Shown in pieces: positions 43,943-54,645 of a stretch of 64,000 nucleotides of DNA. The stretch covers positions 2,046,001 through 2,110,000 of the forward strand of contig NZ_CP081864.1 in the NCBI RefSeq assembly GCF_019797845.1, written 5' to 3'. Under the pieces are notes generated by a model. That model was given only the letters and a program-made list of their open reading frames with translations. It did not search any database and had not been told where the DNA came from. This stretch comes from Symbiopectobacterium purcellii (lineage in GTDB: Bacteria; Pseudomonadota; Gammaproteobacteria; Enterobacterales; Enterobacteriaceae). Every line of letters begins with the position of its first letter. The stretch's first letter is position 1. A program made the position numbers and the translations under genes.

Positions 43943-46900
43943 TTATCCAACCGCGTTATTCCCTAAGGCAATCTCCACCTGATGGGATTGCCCGTCGTCG
44001 ATGAGCGGTATCTTGCCTTGTGGCAGTTCGGTACCGTCCAGCGTCAGGCGATATTCGCCGCTGCTGTTGCGCAGGGTGATGTCATAGCGGCTATTACCGT
44101 ACTGATAGCTGAGGCTGGCCGACGGCCAGTCGTGGGGCAGTTCGGTAGCAATGGCGAGCGCATCACCGTGGCGTGTCACCCCCAGTAGCGTTTCGACAAT
44201 CAGGCGATAGGCCCAGCCTGCCGAACCCGTATACCAACTCCAGCCGCCGCGCCCGGTATGGGGTTCGACGCTATAGATATCCGCCGTCATCACATAGGGT
44301 TCGACTTTATAACGCGACGCAGCATGCGGTGTCAGGCTGTGGTTGATCGGATTGATCATCGACCAAAGCTCCCAGGCGCGCGCGCGATTCCCGCTGTGCG
44401 CAAACGCCATGATCGCCCAAATCGCGCCATGGGTGTATTGTCCGCCGTTTTCCCGCACGCCGGGAACGTAGCCTTGGATGTATCCCGGGTTTGGCCCGTT
44501 GCCATTAAACGGCGGTGTCAGTAGTTGAATGAATCCGGCGTCCTGATTGACCAGGTAGGTATCCAATGCCTTCATGGCCTGCGCACAGCGTTGTGGTTTG
44601 CCCGCGCCTGACAGCACCGACCAGCTTTGGGCAATGGCATCGATCTGGCACTCCGTTGACAGGTGCGACCCCAGTGGCTCTCCGTTGTCAAAGTAGCCAC
44701 GACGATACCAGGCACCGTCCCAGGCATGGGTTTCAATATTTTGCTGCAATTGCGCCGCGTGTTCGCGGCAGCGAGCGGCAAGGCTGTGCTCCTGGCGACG
44801 CTCGGCCAGTGCGGCAAAACGCTGCAAAATATCGTAGAGGAAAAAGGCCAGCCAGACGCTTTCGCCTTTGCCTTCCAGCCCGACCAGATTCATGCCATCG
44901 TTCCAGTCCCCGGCTCCTATCAGGGGCAAACCGTGGCGACCGGTGGCAAGCCCGTGCTCGATAGCACGCACACAGTGTTGCCACAGCGTTTCACACTGCG
45001 CGCTGACCACTGGCTGCTCATAGGCCGATTCTTCGCCGGGCAGCAGTTGCCGTCCTTCCAGATAGGGCACCGTCTGTTCCAGAATGGACAGATCGCCCGT
45101 GGTTTCCACGTAGTGACACAGTGCCAGGGGTAGCCACAGATAATCATCCGAGCAGCGGGTGCGCACCCCATTGCCTAAAGGGGGATGCCACCAGTGTTGC
45201 ACATCTCCTTCAATAAACTGGCGTGAGGCACAGAGTAAAAGTTGATCGTGCAGCCGCTCGGGGGCCGCATGGCTGAGTGCCAGCGTGTCCTGAAGCTGAT
45301 CGCGAAAGCCGAAGGCCCCGCCGGATTGGTAATAACCGCTGCGCGCCATGATGCGACACGCCAGCGTCTGGTACAGCAGCCAGCCGTTGGCTAACAGATT
45401 AACGGCGGCATCGGGCGTATTAACGATGACGGTATCAAGCATCTGATGCCAATAACGGTGTACGTCGGCCAACGCACATTGGGCGGCGGTTTCATTAAGG
45501 TAACGCGCGATCAGCGCTTCGGCTTCCTGTGGGGTGCTACCGATGCCGAGCGTGAACACCAGCGTTTGCCGATCGCCGTCGATCAATGAGACAACGGACT
45601 GCACGGCTGCACAGGGATCGAATCCAGCTCCGGTTTTCTCCGACAGCGTCACTTGTGCCATGGCTGCCGGGCGATAGCGCGATCCGTTGCGTCCGAGAAA
45701 CTCTCGCCGATCGGCGGTAAAGGAGCACTGTGTGCCGCTGACGGCAAAAAATGCCGTTTGCTCCGACCCGTTGCTGCCGTAATGGTTAGTGGCCAGAATT
45801 CCGCAGCCTTTGTGCACGTTGGCCGGGCGCGTCGCGACATGCAGCGCGCTGGAAAGACGAGAAACGCCGAGCACCCATTCCACATAGCCGGTTGCAGACA
45901 GTGTGCGCGTGCGACCTGAACGGTTGTGAAGGGTGAGCATCATGAGTTTCACTGGGGCATCCCGCGCGACCAGTACGGTTAATTCGCTGTCAATGCCGGT
46001 TTCGCGATGCGCAAATACGCTATAGCCAAAGCCGTGACGCGACAGGTAAGCCCCCTGACCGCGTAAGGGCAGCGTGGTGGGCGACCACACGGCACCGCTC
46101 TCCTCATCACGCAAGTAAAAGGATTCCCCAGAGCGATCGCTGATCGGATCGTTTTCCCACGGTGTTAACCGGTATTCATGGGCGTTTTCGTACCAGGTGT
46201 AGGCTTGTCCCGCCTCTGACACGACGCTGCCGAACTGGGTATTCGCCAGCACATTCGACCAGGGGGCAGGAGTGGTGTCGCCCTCGTTCAACACGATGTG
46301 ATATTCCCGGCCATCCGCTGAAAATCCTCCGAGCCCATTAAAAAATTGCAAGTTGTGCGTGTCGGGATGCCAGGGATGATAGTGCGTGTTGTCGCCTGCC
46401 GCTCGCGCTACACGCAGGGGCTGAGGAGCAACGGCACCGGACAGTTTTTGGGTCAACTGTGTCGATAGCTCACCGGCACGATCGTCGAGAAAAATATGCG
46501 CCACGCTCATCAACAGCAGGCGATCCTCAGCGGAAAGCTGTTCACCGTTGCGCACGAAGATACCGCCTGGCTTGTCGATTTGATTGCCTTCTGCGCACGC
46601 GGCGATCAGGTTAATAATGCGATGATGCAACTCCTGCTGGTAGCCACCCTGATGGGTGTTGAGGATGACCATATCCACTTTCAGGCCTTTTAGCCGCCAG
46701 TAGTGGTGCGCCTGGATCAATGTGGCGATCAGCGTCATGCTTTCATCGCTGGTGACGGTCAACAGTACAATCGGCACGTCGCCAGATATCCCCCATCCCC
46801 ACAGACCCGATTGCCCGCGACGGTTACGCGTGATGATATTCCCTTCGGCGCGTAATTCCGCCACCGGGAACAGCACGGCGCTGGCAAGGCGGTTGAACAG

Positions 46901-49900
46901 CGCGGCGTCATCCTCATTGGCATTGATTTGCCGCAGCAAAATATGGCTGTGGGAACTCGCCAATTCAAATACCCGGTTGGCAATCGGCCCATCGCGGTAT
47001 TTCTCCATCAGCGCCTGACTGTGTGTGCGGCTTTCCGTCACGCCATAGAACACGTCTATGGTGACCGGAACGCCGGGTGGCAATACCACGCACTGGCGTA
47101 TCGCCAGGATAGGATCGAGTACGGCACCGGCGCTGTTGCTGAGTGGGCCCGGTTGGCGCAGCGCAGTGGCCGTGGCGGGAATACGGCCACGCCCCAGGAA
47201 AGCGGCTCGGTCAGTATCAAATGATACCGTGCTTTCCACTTGTCCGCGCACCACCACCATGTGGAACAGCCACGGGCCGCGTTCTTCCGGGGCGCGTGGG
47301 CGGCGGTGGCACAAAATGGCATCGTGCTCAGGGACCAGTTCGGTTTGCACAAACAGGTTGCTGAATGCCGGATGGGCCAGATCGCTTGCCATGGGCGCCA
47401 GCACCACCTCAGCATAAGTGGTCAGTGCAAGGGTGCGTGGCTGACGACCGCGATGCAGCAGGGTTATCCGGCGCAGTTCGATATCATCTTCCGGCGATAC
47501 CACAATATGGTTTTTTACGCGCAGGCTATCCGCTTTGCGGGTGAATTCGGCGCCGGCATCCGTGAAAATCACCTCGTAGTGGCTGGCCACATCGCCGTCA
47601 GCTTGCCAGGTGCTATTCCACACGTCACCGGTTTGCGGATCGCTGAGGTAGCAATAACTTCCCCAGTTATCGCAGGTCGTATCGCTGCGTCAGCGGGTGA
47701 GAGCGATGTCACGCCATCGGCTGTAGCCACCGCCCGACTGCGTAACCATCAGGTGATAGTCATGATTGGAGAGCAACTGCACTTCAGGAAGCAGCGTATC
47801 AGCGTCCTGAAAACGGCGCGGCTGGTATTGTGCCGGTTTGAGGCGGCCATCGTAGGCATCAAAGTGCCGGCGTGGGCTGTAGAGCTCTATAGCTTCGGGA
47901 ACACGTTCTTGCAGCAGTAAGCGTGCCGATTGAAACGCCGCGCTGGACATAAAACGTTCGATCATCGGCGCACCCAATAACACATAAGAGAGTGCCTGAA
48001 AGGCCATGCCCTGATGGTGTGCCATCCACGAACGCACGATGGCATAGGTCTGTCCGCTGGCTAAACGCGATGGCGTGTAATCCAGTGCCTCATAGAAGCC
48101 ATATTCACCGTGAGCACCGAGTTTTTTCAGCCGCGCGAGATTGTCGCAGGCCTTGTCCGGGGCGTTCATCAGCGCCATTAACGTGGCGTAAGGGGCGATC
48201 ACCGTATCATCGGCCAAGCCGCGACGCAGGCCGAGGCCCGGTACACCGAACGCATGGTACTGGTAATTTTGCGCGGCATCGAAAGCATAATAACCCGATT
48301 CGGAAATACCCCATGGCACGCCGCGCTCTCGTCCCCAGCGTATCTGGCGCTCGACGGCAGATTGACTCATCTTCTCCAGCAAACTGCCGGGATAGGTTGG
48401 CATCACCAGATTGGGCATCAGGTATTCGAACATCGAACCACTCCACGACATCAGCGCCGTTTCATTGTCGATTTTGGTGAACAACCGCCCCAGCGCCGAC
48501 CAACTTTTCACCGGCAACTGGTTGGTGGCGATGGCCACGAAACTGGTCAGACGAATTTCTGAGGGCAACAGATCGTAGTGGCTGCTATCCAGTGCGTTAT
48601 TTTCAACGCTGAACCCCACGCTGAGCCGGTTGGTCGTGACATTGTAGAGAAAAGCAAAATCCATCTGGGCATGTTGGTACAGACGCTGTTCGATCTCTGC
48701 CATCAGGCTGAGCTGTGCGTGTGCAGCGTGCACCGTTGCTGCGTCAGGCGTGTCCGAACCGGCAGAGATGGCCTGAGCCAGCCAGGAGAGCGATGGTAGC
48801 GGGGCATCGCCCCAATCCTCCGGCAGCCAGCCAAGCAGTGTCGACCAGGCGTCGCACAGCGCACTCAACTGTTGATGAAGGCGTTCAACCCAGCGGTGAA
48901 CCAGCTCCTCATCCGCATGACACAGGTTGAGTAAGCGACTGGTGAGATCGCGCATATGCATCAGTTCGCCAAACAGAGCCGCCGGTGCGAGTGTGGCGGC
49001 GCGGATACAGTGGCGCTGCATTTGGCGCAGTGTGGTTGGCGCATTACGGCTCCAGAGCCTGGCCAGAATCCGCAGCGTGTCATCAAGGCCGGCCACAACC
49101 TGCTCGGCATCAAAAACCGGCTGGTGACGCAGTGAACGCATGGCCGCATGCAGCGTGAGCAGGTGACCGGCCATATTTCCACTGTCAACGCTGGAGATGT
49201 AGCGCGGGGCCAGCGGGGCCAGGGTGCGAGTGTCATACCAGTTATACAAATGACCGCGATAATGCTCCAGTTTATCCAGCGTATCCAACGTGGATGCGAT
49301 GCGCGTCAGGGCACCTTCCAGCGGCAGATAGCCGAAATCACGGGCAGTCAGTGTTGCCATCAGTGACAGGCCAATGTTGGTGGGCGAGGTGCGATGAGCA
49401 ATGACCGCGTGCGGTGTTTCCTGATAATTGTCCGGCGGCAGCCAGTTGTCGTCTGGGGTGACAAAGGTATCGAAAAATGCCCAGATTTCTCGACAGTTTT
49501 GTCGTAGCCGTCGCTGTTGCTTGCTCGTCAGCGCTGTTCGCTGGCGTTGCGGTTCGCGGCTCATCCAGCTCAGCAGTAACGGCGTGAGACACCAGAGCGC
49601 CCCAAGAGGCAGTGCCACTACCAGCGACAGGGGGGCATACTGTACGCTAAGCAGCGGGAGTGCCAACCCTGCTGCCACGTTGAGCCACATGGCGCGGTAA
49701 AAACGACCTGCCGTGGTGTCGCGCAGCGCGTTGCTTTGTGCAAAGGGGGTCCATTGATGTAGATTACGTCGGCTGACACCGAGTCGCCACAGGGTGATGG
49801 CAACGGCGTGTAATGAATACCCTGCGCGGTGCGGCAAAGTGAGGATCTCTACGCCCATACGCAGTAAACGTTGGCGTGCGCCGCGAATCACTAACCGCAC

Positions 49901-50975
49901 ATGCTGCTCGAACGGACGTCGGCGAGGTTTACTGATGATGTCTTGAAACGTCGATAACAGCGTCGGGAGCAGCACTGTCAACGTTAACGCTGATAGCCAA
50001 TAGGCTTTGTTAGGCACGATCAACAGGGCGCAGAGCAACAGGGTTAAAAACGCAGGTGGCACCAGGCTGCGGCGCAAATTATCGAACAGTTTCCAACGCG
50101 AAAGCAGACTCAATGGGTTTGTGCAGAGCGATCCATCGGCACGTATCACATGGGTTTTTAACCAGTTAAGCAGTTGCCAATCACCCCTAATCCACCGTGT
50201 GCGCCGCGCCACATCGGTGAGATAATGGTTTGGGTACTGCTCATACAACAGCACGTTGCTGACTAGCCCCGAACGGGCATAACAGCCTTCTAGCAGATCG
50301 TGGCTTAGTACCAAATCTTCCGGGCAAACGTACTGCGTTGCGGCAGTAAAAGTATCCACATCGTAGATGCCTTTGCCGATAAAGGAGCCTTCGCCAAACA
50401 GATCCTGATAAATGTCGGATGACATCATGGTGTAGGGATCGTTGCCTGCCGCACCGCTGAACAGCGTGGCATATCGACCTTGCCCATAACGGGGGATCTC
50501 TTCTGCCATTCCCGGCTGCAAAATGCCATAACCTGCAACCACGCGCTGGCTGGCCGGATCGTACTGCGGATGGTTGAGCGGATGAGCCAGCGTAGCGATC
50601 AGTTTGTGTGCCGTGTCGCGCGGCAGCACGGTATCGCAATCCAGCGTGATGACATATTTTATCGTGTTTACCGGGCCCGTTGCGTTACCGACAATGTGGG
50701 AAAATTGCTCATTCGGATGGCGTAGCCAGTGGTTTAACAGGGCCAGCTTGCCGCGTTTTCGCTCATATCCCATCCATACCCCTTGTTTTGGGTTCCACGC
50801 GGGGGCGCGGTGCAGCAGATAAAAGACCGGATCGCTGTCACGGGCATAGCGGCGGTTGAGCGCGCGGGTCTGTTCTTCTGCCCAGGCCAGGAGATCGTTG
50901 TGCTCCTGAGTTTCAGGGGCTGTACTGTCCATAAAGTCGGTGAGCAGCGCAAAATAGAGGTGCTCACTGCTGCGC
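43943..50975 (-). pseudogene. Cyclic beta-glucan synthase (NdvB type), 5'-truncated with an in-frame TGA
   Basis: A giant glucan synthase gene read leftward. The upstream portion (to about 50975) keeps the glycosyltransferase core (KYVITLDCDTVLPRDTA, QYVCPEDLVLSHDLLEG, RTRWIRGDWQLLNWL), membrane spans and the glycoamylase-like domain (GMAFQALSYVLLGAP). The downstream portion (ORF 43943-47623) is the GH94 phosphorylase-like region (IGAGDWNDGMNLVG, YTHGAIWAIMAFAHS). The two are in one frame, separated by a TGA at 47690-47692 in the context LTR-stop-RSDTTCDNWG, where Trp fits. The N-terminal part of an NdvB (roughly the first several hundred residues) is missing, replaced by CooC-like DNA. The product would normally make periplasmic cyclic glucan. 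It is probably inactive. Confidence 0.88.
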
Positions 50976-50981
50976 CGTTTA

Positions 50982-51383
50982 ATGAGCCACCTGCTGCTCG
51001 AACGGGAAGAGGTGGTGATCATGGATATGGAGGCCGGTATCGAACATTTGGGGCGTTCCACCGCGGAAGCGGTGGATGTGCTGATTGTGGTGGTGGAACC
51101 GGGGCAACGCAGCATTCAGACCGCGCGTCAGATTGGCGGCTTGGCCGCTGAAATTGGCATTCATAACGTGGTGTATGTCGGCAGTAAAATCGCCAAACCC
51201 TCCGACAGGGATTTTTTGGCAGCGGCGCTGGATAGCGCGCCGTTACTGGGTTACCTGTCACTGAATGACACCATTCGTGATGCAGATCTTAGCGGCAGCG
51301 CGCCTTACGATCTTGGCGGCGCGTTTATGACGGAACTGGCCGTGATTGGACAGCGTCTTGCCGCCCTGTATCAAGGAGCCTAG
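50982..51383 (+). pseudogene. CooC-like nickel-insertion ATPase, 5'-truncated
   Basis: A 133-codon frame with the C-terminal half of a CooC/MinD-type P-loop protein (EEVVIMDMEAGIEHLGR, VDVLIVVVEPGQRSIQTARQI, NVVYVGSKI, LLGYLSLNDTIRDADLSG). The N-terminal part with the deviant Walker A motif is absent; an in-frame stop lies at 50955-50957. CooC loads nickel into CO dehydrogenase. Without its nucleotide loop this copy cannot work as an ATPase. It abuts the broken glucan synthase head to head. Confidence 0.85.
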
Positions 51384-51386
51384 CCC

Positions 51387-51608
51387 ATGTGCCAACTGCG
51401 AGTCCGACTGCGGTATGCCGATCGGCGCGAAGCGTTATTGAACGATATCGCAGCGATTCAGGTTGCGCCGGACAGCATTACGCTTTCAGCGCTGTTTGAG
51501 CCGCCGCGCGAGCTGTGCGGTTTTGATATTCAACACATTGATAGTCTGCGCAACGAAGTGTTGCTGGTTCAGCGTAGCGTCGAAAAACAAAACGGAGAAC
51601 ACCCATGA
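51387..51608 (+). CDS. CooT-family small nickel-binding protein
   Basis: A 73-residue protein starting MCQLRVRLRYADRREALLNDIAAIQVAPDSI (compressed). The MCx start and beta-rich short chain match CooT, a dimeric nickel-binding protein in which the N-terminal Cys is the metal ligand. It follows the CooC remnant by three bases and overlaps the next start (ATGA). Confidence 0.75.
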   Translation: MCQLRVRLRYADRREALLNDIAAIQVAPDSITLSALFEPPRELCGFDIQHIDSLRNEVLLVQRSVEKQNGEHP

Positions 51609-51832
51609 TTGCTATTCCCTTAATGAAGAAACTCAATGTGCTGGTGCCGCATTGGATCGAACATAACGATGAGCATATTGCAGACATGGAAAAGTATCTG
51701 CGTGCATTGGAAATGGATGGGCAAAACGAACTGGCGCAACACTGCCGTGATGTTATTGCACAAATGACGGCGGTGAGTGAAAAGCTCACCCTGATGGCGC
51801 AGCAACTCAAGCCTGTCTCACTGCGCGGCTGA
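51605..51832 (+). CDS. Small helical protein between cooT-like and hypB
   Basis: A 75-residue mostly helical protein (VLVPHWIEHNDEHIADMEKY). Several His and Glu residues in the first half could bind metal. It has no His-rich tail like CooJ. Its overlap with the CooT-like gene and 18-bp distance to hypB place it in the nickel-handling operon. Function unknown. Confidence 0.65.
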   Translation: MIAIPLMKKLNVLVPHWIEHNDEHIADMEKYLRALEMDGQNELAQHCRDVIAQMTAVSEKLTLMAQQLKPVSLRG

Positions 51833-51850
51833 CGAGGCGAGGGAGAGACG

Positions 51851-52603
51851 ATGTGTGATAACTGTGGCTGCAATATACCGCATGCCAGCCAGGTGCACTT
51901 GGCTAACGGCACCATCCGGGCGATAAGGCCATTCAACGCAGCTGAACCGCGCACGCTGGCGGTGATGCAGAACCTGTTGCAAGAGAATAACGATCGGGCG
52001 GCGCTTAACCGTCAGCAATTTGATGCCCATGGAACGCGCGTGTTCAACCTGATGTCCTCACCGGGCAGCGGTAAGACCTCACTGCTGGAAGTCACCCTCG
52101 AACAACTCACGGCGCGCGGTGTTAACGTGGCGGTGATAGAAGGGGATTTGGAAACCGAAAATGATGCCTTGCGCCTGCGCCGCAAAGGTGTCCCGGTTGT
52201 GCAAATCACGACGGGAATGGCCTGCCATCTCGATGCGCAAATGGTTAACACGGCCTGGCAAACGCTTTGTTCTGAACCGGTGGACATCTTGTTTATCGAA
52301 AACGTTGGCAATCTGGTGTGTCCGGCCAGTTTCGATCTTGGTCAACACCATAACGTGGTGCTGCTCTCAGTGCCGGAGGGCGATGACAAACCGGAGAAAT
52401 ACCCGGTGATGTTCCGCCAGGCGGAAGCGGTGTTGGTAACCAAGGTGGATTTATTACCCTATTTTACCGAGTTCAGCCTTGAACGCGTGCGAGAGGAGGT
52501 CGCGCTCTTGGCACCAGGAAGTGACATATTACCGCTTTCGACCAAAACCACGCAGAATTGGGCACAATGGGTAGCATGGCTCGGCGATCGGTGCGTGAAC
52601 TGA
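51851..52603 (+). CDS. hypB: HypB-type nickel-insertion GTPase
   Basis: A 250-residue GTPase. The N-terminus MCDNCGCN carries the CxxCGC motif for tight nickel binding. The G domain has NLMSSPGSGKTSLLE (P-loop), EGDLETENDALRLRRKGVPVVQI, FIENVGNLVCPASFDLGQ (broken here as ENVGNLVCPASFDLG) and TKVDLLPYF. HypB delivers nickel to hydrogenase with HypA, or to CODH-like enzymes. No hydrogenase or CODH structural gene is in the window. The deletion to its left probably removed them. Confidence 0.93.
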   Translation: MCDNCGCNIPHASQVHLANGTIRAIRPFNAAEPRTLAVMQNLLQENNDRAALNRQQFDAHGTRVFNLMSSPGSGKTSLLEVTLEQLTARGVNVAVIEGDLETENDALRLRRKGVPVVQITTGMACHLDAQMVNTAWQTLCSEPVDILFIENVGNLVCPASFDLGQHHNVVLLSVPEGDDKPEKYPVMFRQAEAVLVTKVDLLPYFTEFSLERVREEVALLAPGSDILPLSTKTTQNWAQWVAWLGDRCVN

Positions 52604-52609
52604 CACATG

Positions 52610-52644
52610 CATCAGCGAGGGTGGCTTCCCTGTCTTCGCTGATG
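52610..52644. terminator. Hairpin between converging hypB and blc
   Basis: CATCAGCGA and TCGCTGATG form a 9-bp stem around a 17-base loop in the 43-bp gap between two converging genes. No clear T-run; a bidirectional terminator is plausible. Confidence 0.5.
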
Positions 52645-52646
52645 GA

Positions 52647-53195
52647 TCACGGTGAGTTATCTTTCTGCGGCTGCTGATTGACCCAAACCAGATCGTCCAC
52701 CGCAAAACCGAGGTTTTTCGCGATGGACACATAGCGCTGTTTTACCTCAGCCGGCAGCTCTGGTGTGCGCGACAGTAACCATAAATAATCGCGGTTTGGT
52801 CCGCTGACCAATGCGTATTGGTAATCATTATCCAGTGCGATCACGTTATAGCCGCCATAAAAGGGACCAAAAAAGGAGACCTTGAGCGCCGCCGTTGTGG
52901 TTCTACCGGTGAAATAGGCCTTGCCTTCGCTCGATTTCCACTGTTTCTTTAGCGGATCGTAGCCTTGATTCAGCACGGTCAATCCCCCGTCGCGGCGTTT
53001 TCCATAGGTTGCCGTCACCTGTTGCAAACCTCGCTCAAAACGGTTTTCCAAACGCGCTATTTCATACCATTTCCCCAGATAACGCTCGGCATCAAAATCG
53101 GCAACAGGATTTACCCCTTTGGGGGGTGAGGGTGACTTACAGGCAACCAGCGCCAGTGATAACGCGATACCAGTAAGGATTGGCCACATTTTCAT
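52647..53195 (-). CDS. blc: Outer-membrane lipocalin lipoprotein Blc
   Basis: A 182-residue lipocalin. The start at 53195 has AAGGAG upstream. The signal peptide ends in a lipobox (LALVAC), so the protein is lipidated. Lipocalin hallmarks follow: YLGKWYEIARLENRFERGL, then TATYGKRRDGGLTVLNQGY and YLWLLSRTPEL. Blc proteins bind lysophospholipids or fatty acids and are induced by starvation or membrane stress. Confidence 0.95.
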   Translation of the reverse strand: MKMWPILTGIALSLALVACKSPSPPKGVNPVADFDAERYLGKWYEIARLENRFERGLQQVTATYGKRRDGGLTVLNQGYDPLKKQWKSSEGKAYFTGRTTTAALKVSFFGPFYGGYNVIALDNDYQYALVSGPNRDYLWLLSRTPELPAEVKQRYVSIAKNLGFAVDDLVWVNQQPQKDNSP

Positions 53196-53260
53196 GCGTA
53201 CTCCTTGCGTATTTTTTGAGGGAGTGTGCAAGTATAGAGGGGAAATGCTGTTTTTACTGT

Positions 53261-53386
53261 ATACCCGTCATACTTCAAATTGCTGATGCGTTGGCTTCAC
53301 TCATTCACCCGAATCACTTACTTATGAAAGCTCATCGGGATTCTCTCCCTTGCCGCCTTCCTGCAATTCGAATTATTTAGGGTATA
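53261..53386. repeat. ERIC element (intergenic repeat)
   Basis: A 126-bp element whose ends mirror each other (ATACCC at the left, GGGTAT at the right). Inner parts match the ERIC family as I know it: CTTCAAATTGC, ATTCACCCGAATCACTTACTT, AAGCTCATCGGGATTC and CCTGCAATTCGAATTATTTA. Length equals the typical 126-127 bp. ERICs are non-coding miniature elements of Enterobacterales that fold into long hairpins as RNA. It lies between blc and the exported-protein gene. Confidence 0.9.
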
Positions 53387-53666
53387 TACATCGCGTAGCT
53401 ATGCAGGAAAACGTGGAGAATGCAGTGATTTTTTGGCATTAAAATCATTTCCATCGGCGTTTTATTCTGATTTTTTGCGTTTGCAAAACATGAGCGATCA
53501 GCGTTTTTATGGATTTGTTTTAGATATACCTAATATGTCTTTCGTAATTTACGCCATGTGCAGGAATTGATATTTTATCGCAGCAAATTATATCCGTAAA
53601 AAACGATTATCCTCTGGCTGGGAGGATATGGTTTGCTTATGTGAAAAATTAAAAGGAGAAAAGAAC

Positions 53667-54623
53667 GTGAGAAAAGGACCCCTTAATTTATGTGCGGCGA
53701 TCATCTGTGGGATGTTTACACTTATGCATTTATCCGCTATTTCAGCAGAAAAGACCACGGCCACCTACAGCGGTGTGAAATACCCGTATAAAGTGATTAA
53801 CGGTGTATTACACTATCAAAGTGCCGTGAATCTGCCCGCCGTGCCGATGAAAAACGTCAAGCCGGAGAATTTCTCGGTGATCTATTCCGATACGGCTTTT
53901 GGCGTAGGAAAAGCCAATGGCACCTATTATTGCAACGCCGTCGCTTTGCCCAAGGCATTTAATCCGGAAAAAGCCAAAGCGATTGATTCCTATCTGGTTA
54001 GTGATGTTGGAACCTATGCCTATTGCAAAAAAATGACCGTTGACATCGACTGGACGAAATTTGAAGCGCTGGATTTCCCTTTTTTCAGTGATGGCAAACG
54101 TATCTTTATGCGTGACGGTTCGGTGTTAAAAGGCGCTGACGTTGCGACGTTCCAGACTAAAGGAACCAATCAGGCCTTCGATAAAAAACAGTATTACTTC
54201 AGAGAAAGTGATTCAGCCACCATCCCTTATAAAAAGAGCGTCAACATTCATGAAAAGTGCTTTGGTTGGGCGACTATCGATGATGCGCTTTATTTTCGCG
54301 GTGAAAAAAACAGCGAATTTGATGCCAGTACCTTTACCTGCCTCTCGTTTAGTGTGACGGCGGATAAAAAAGGTTTTTATATTTACGGTAAGCCTTTCCC
54401 GATTTTTACACCGGATACCGATGTGAAAAACCTCAAAGCATTATCCGATCATGTTGTCACCGACGGTAAGTCAGTCTGGTTCGTGAAAATTGAGCCAGAG
54501 CGGTTAGCCGGATTGGATGCGAGTAAGGTGAACGTTAATGAGAACGTCATCTCTGATGGGGTGAATGAATGGCACTGCGAAGACTTGAAATCGCCGGGAG
54601 AAGCGATGTGTACTAAAAAATAA
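53667..54623 (+). CDS. Exported protein with DKNYY-type repeats
   Basis: A 318-residue protein. GTG 53667 is chosen because AAGGAG lies eight bases before it; an upstream ATG (53628) has none. The first 27 residues form a signal peptide (ending ISA). The body repeats short Asp-Lys-aromatic units (DKKQYYF, DKKGFYIYG, DGKSVWF) typical of the DKNYY family, whose function is unknown. Four or more Cys suggest periplasmic disulfides. Its upstream region (53387-53666) is AT-rich. Confidence 0.8.
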   Translation: MRKGPLNLCAAIICGMFTLMHLSAISAEKTTATYSGVKYPYKVINGVLHYQSAVNLPAVPMKNVKPENFSVIYSDTAFGVGKANGTYYCNAVALPKAFNPEKAKAIDSYLVSDVGTYAYCKKMTVDIDWTKFEALDFPFFSDGKRIFMRDGSVLKGADVATFQTKGTNQAFDKKQYYFRESDSATIPYKKSVNIHEKCFGWATIDDALYFRGEKNSEFDASTFTCLSFSVTADKKGFYIYGKPFPIFTPDTDVKNLKALSDHVVTDGKSVWFVKIEPERLAGLDASKVNVNENVISDGVNEWHCEDLKSPGEAMCTKK

Positions 54624-54645
54624 ATTGTTGCCGTGTGGAAATGCG

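Noticed and set aside
53261..53386. The palindromic repeat as a transposon end or attachment site
   Set aside because: Length, end sequence and inner blocks match an ERIC element, which is non-coding and not a site-specific integration signal.
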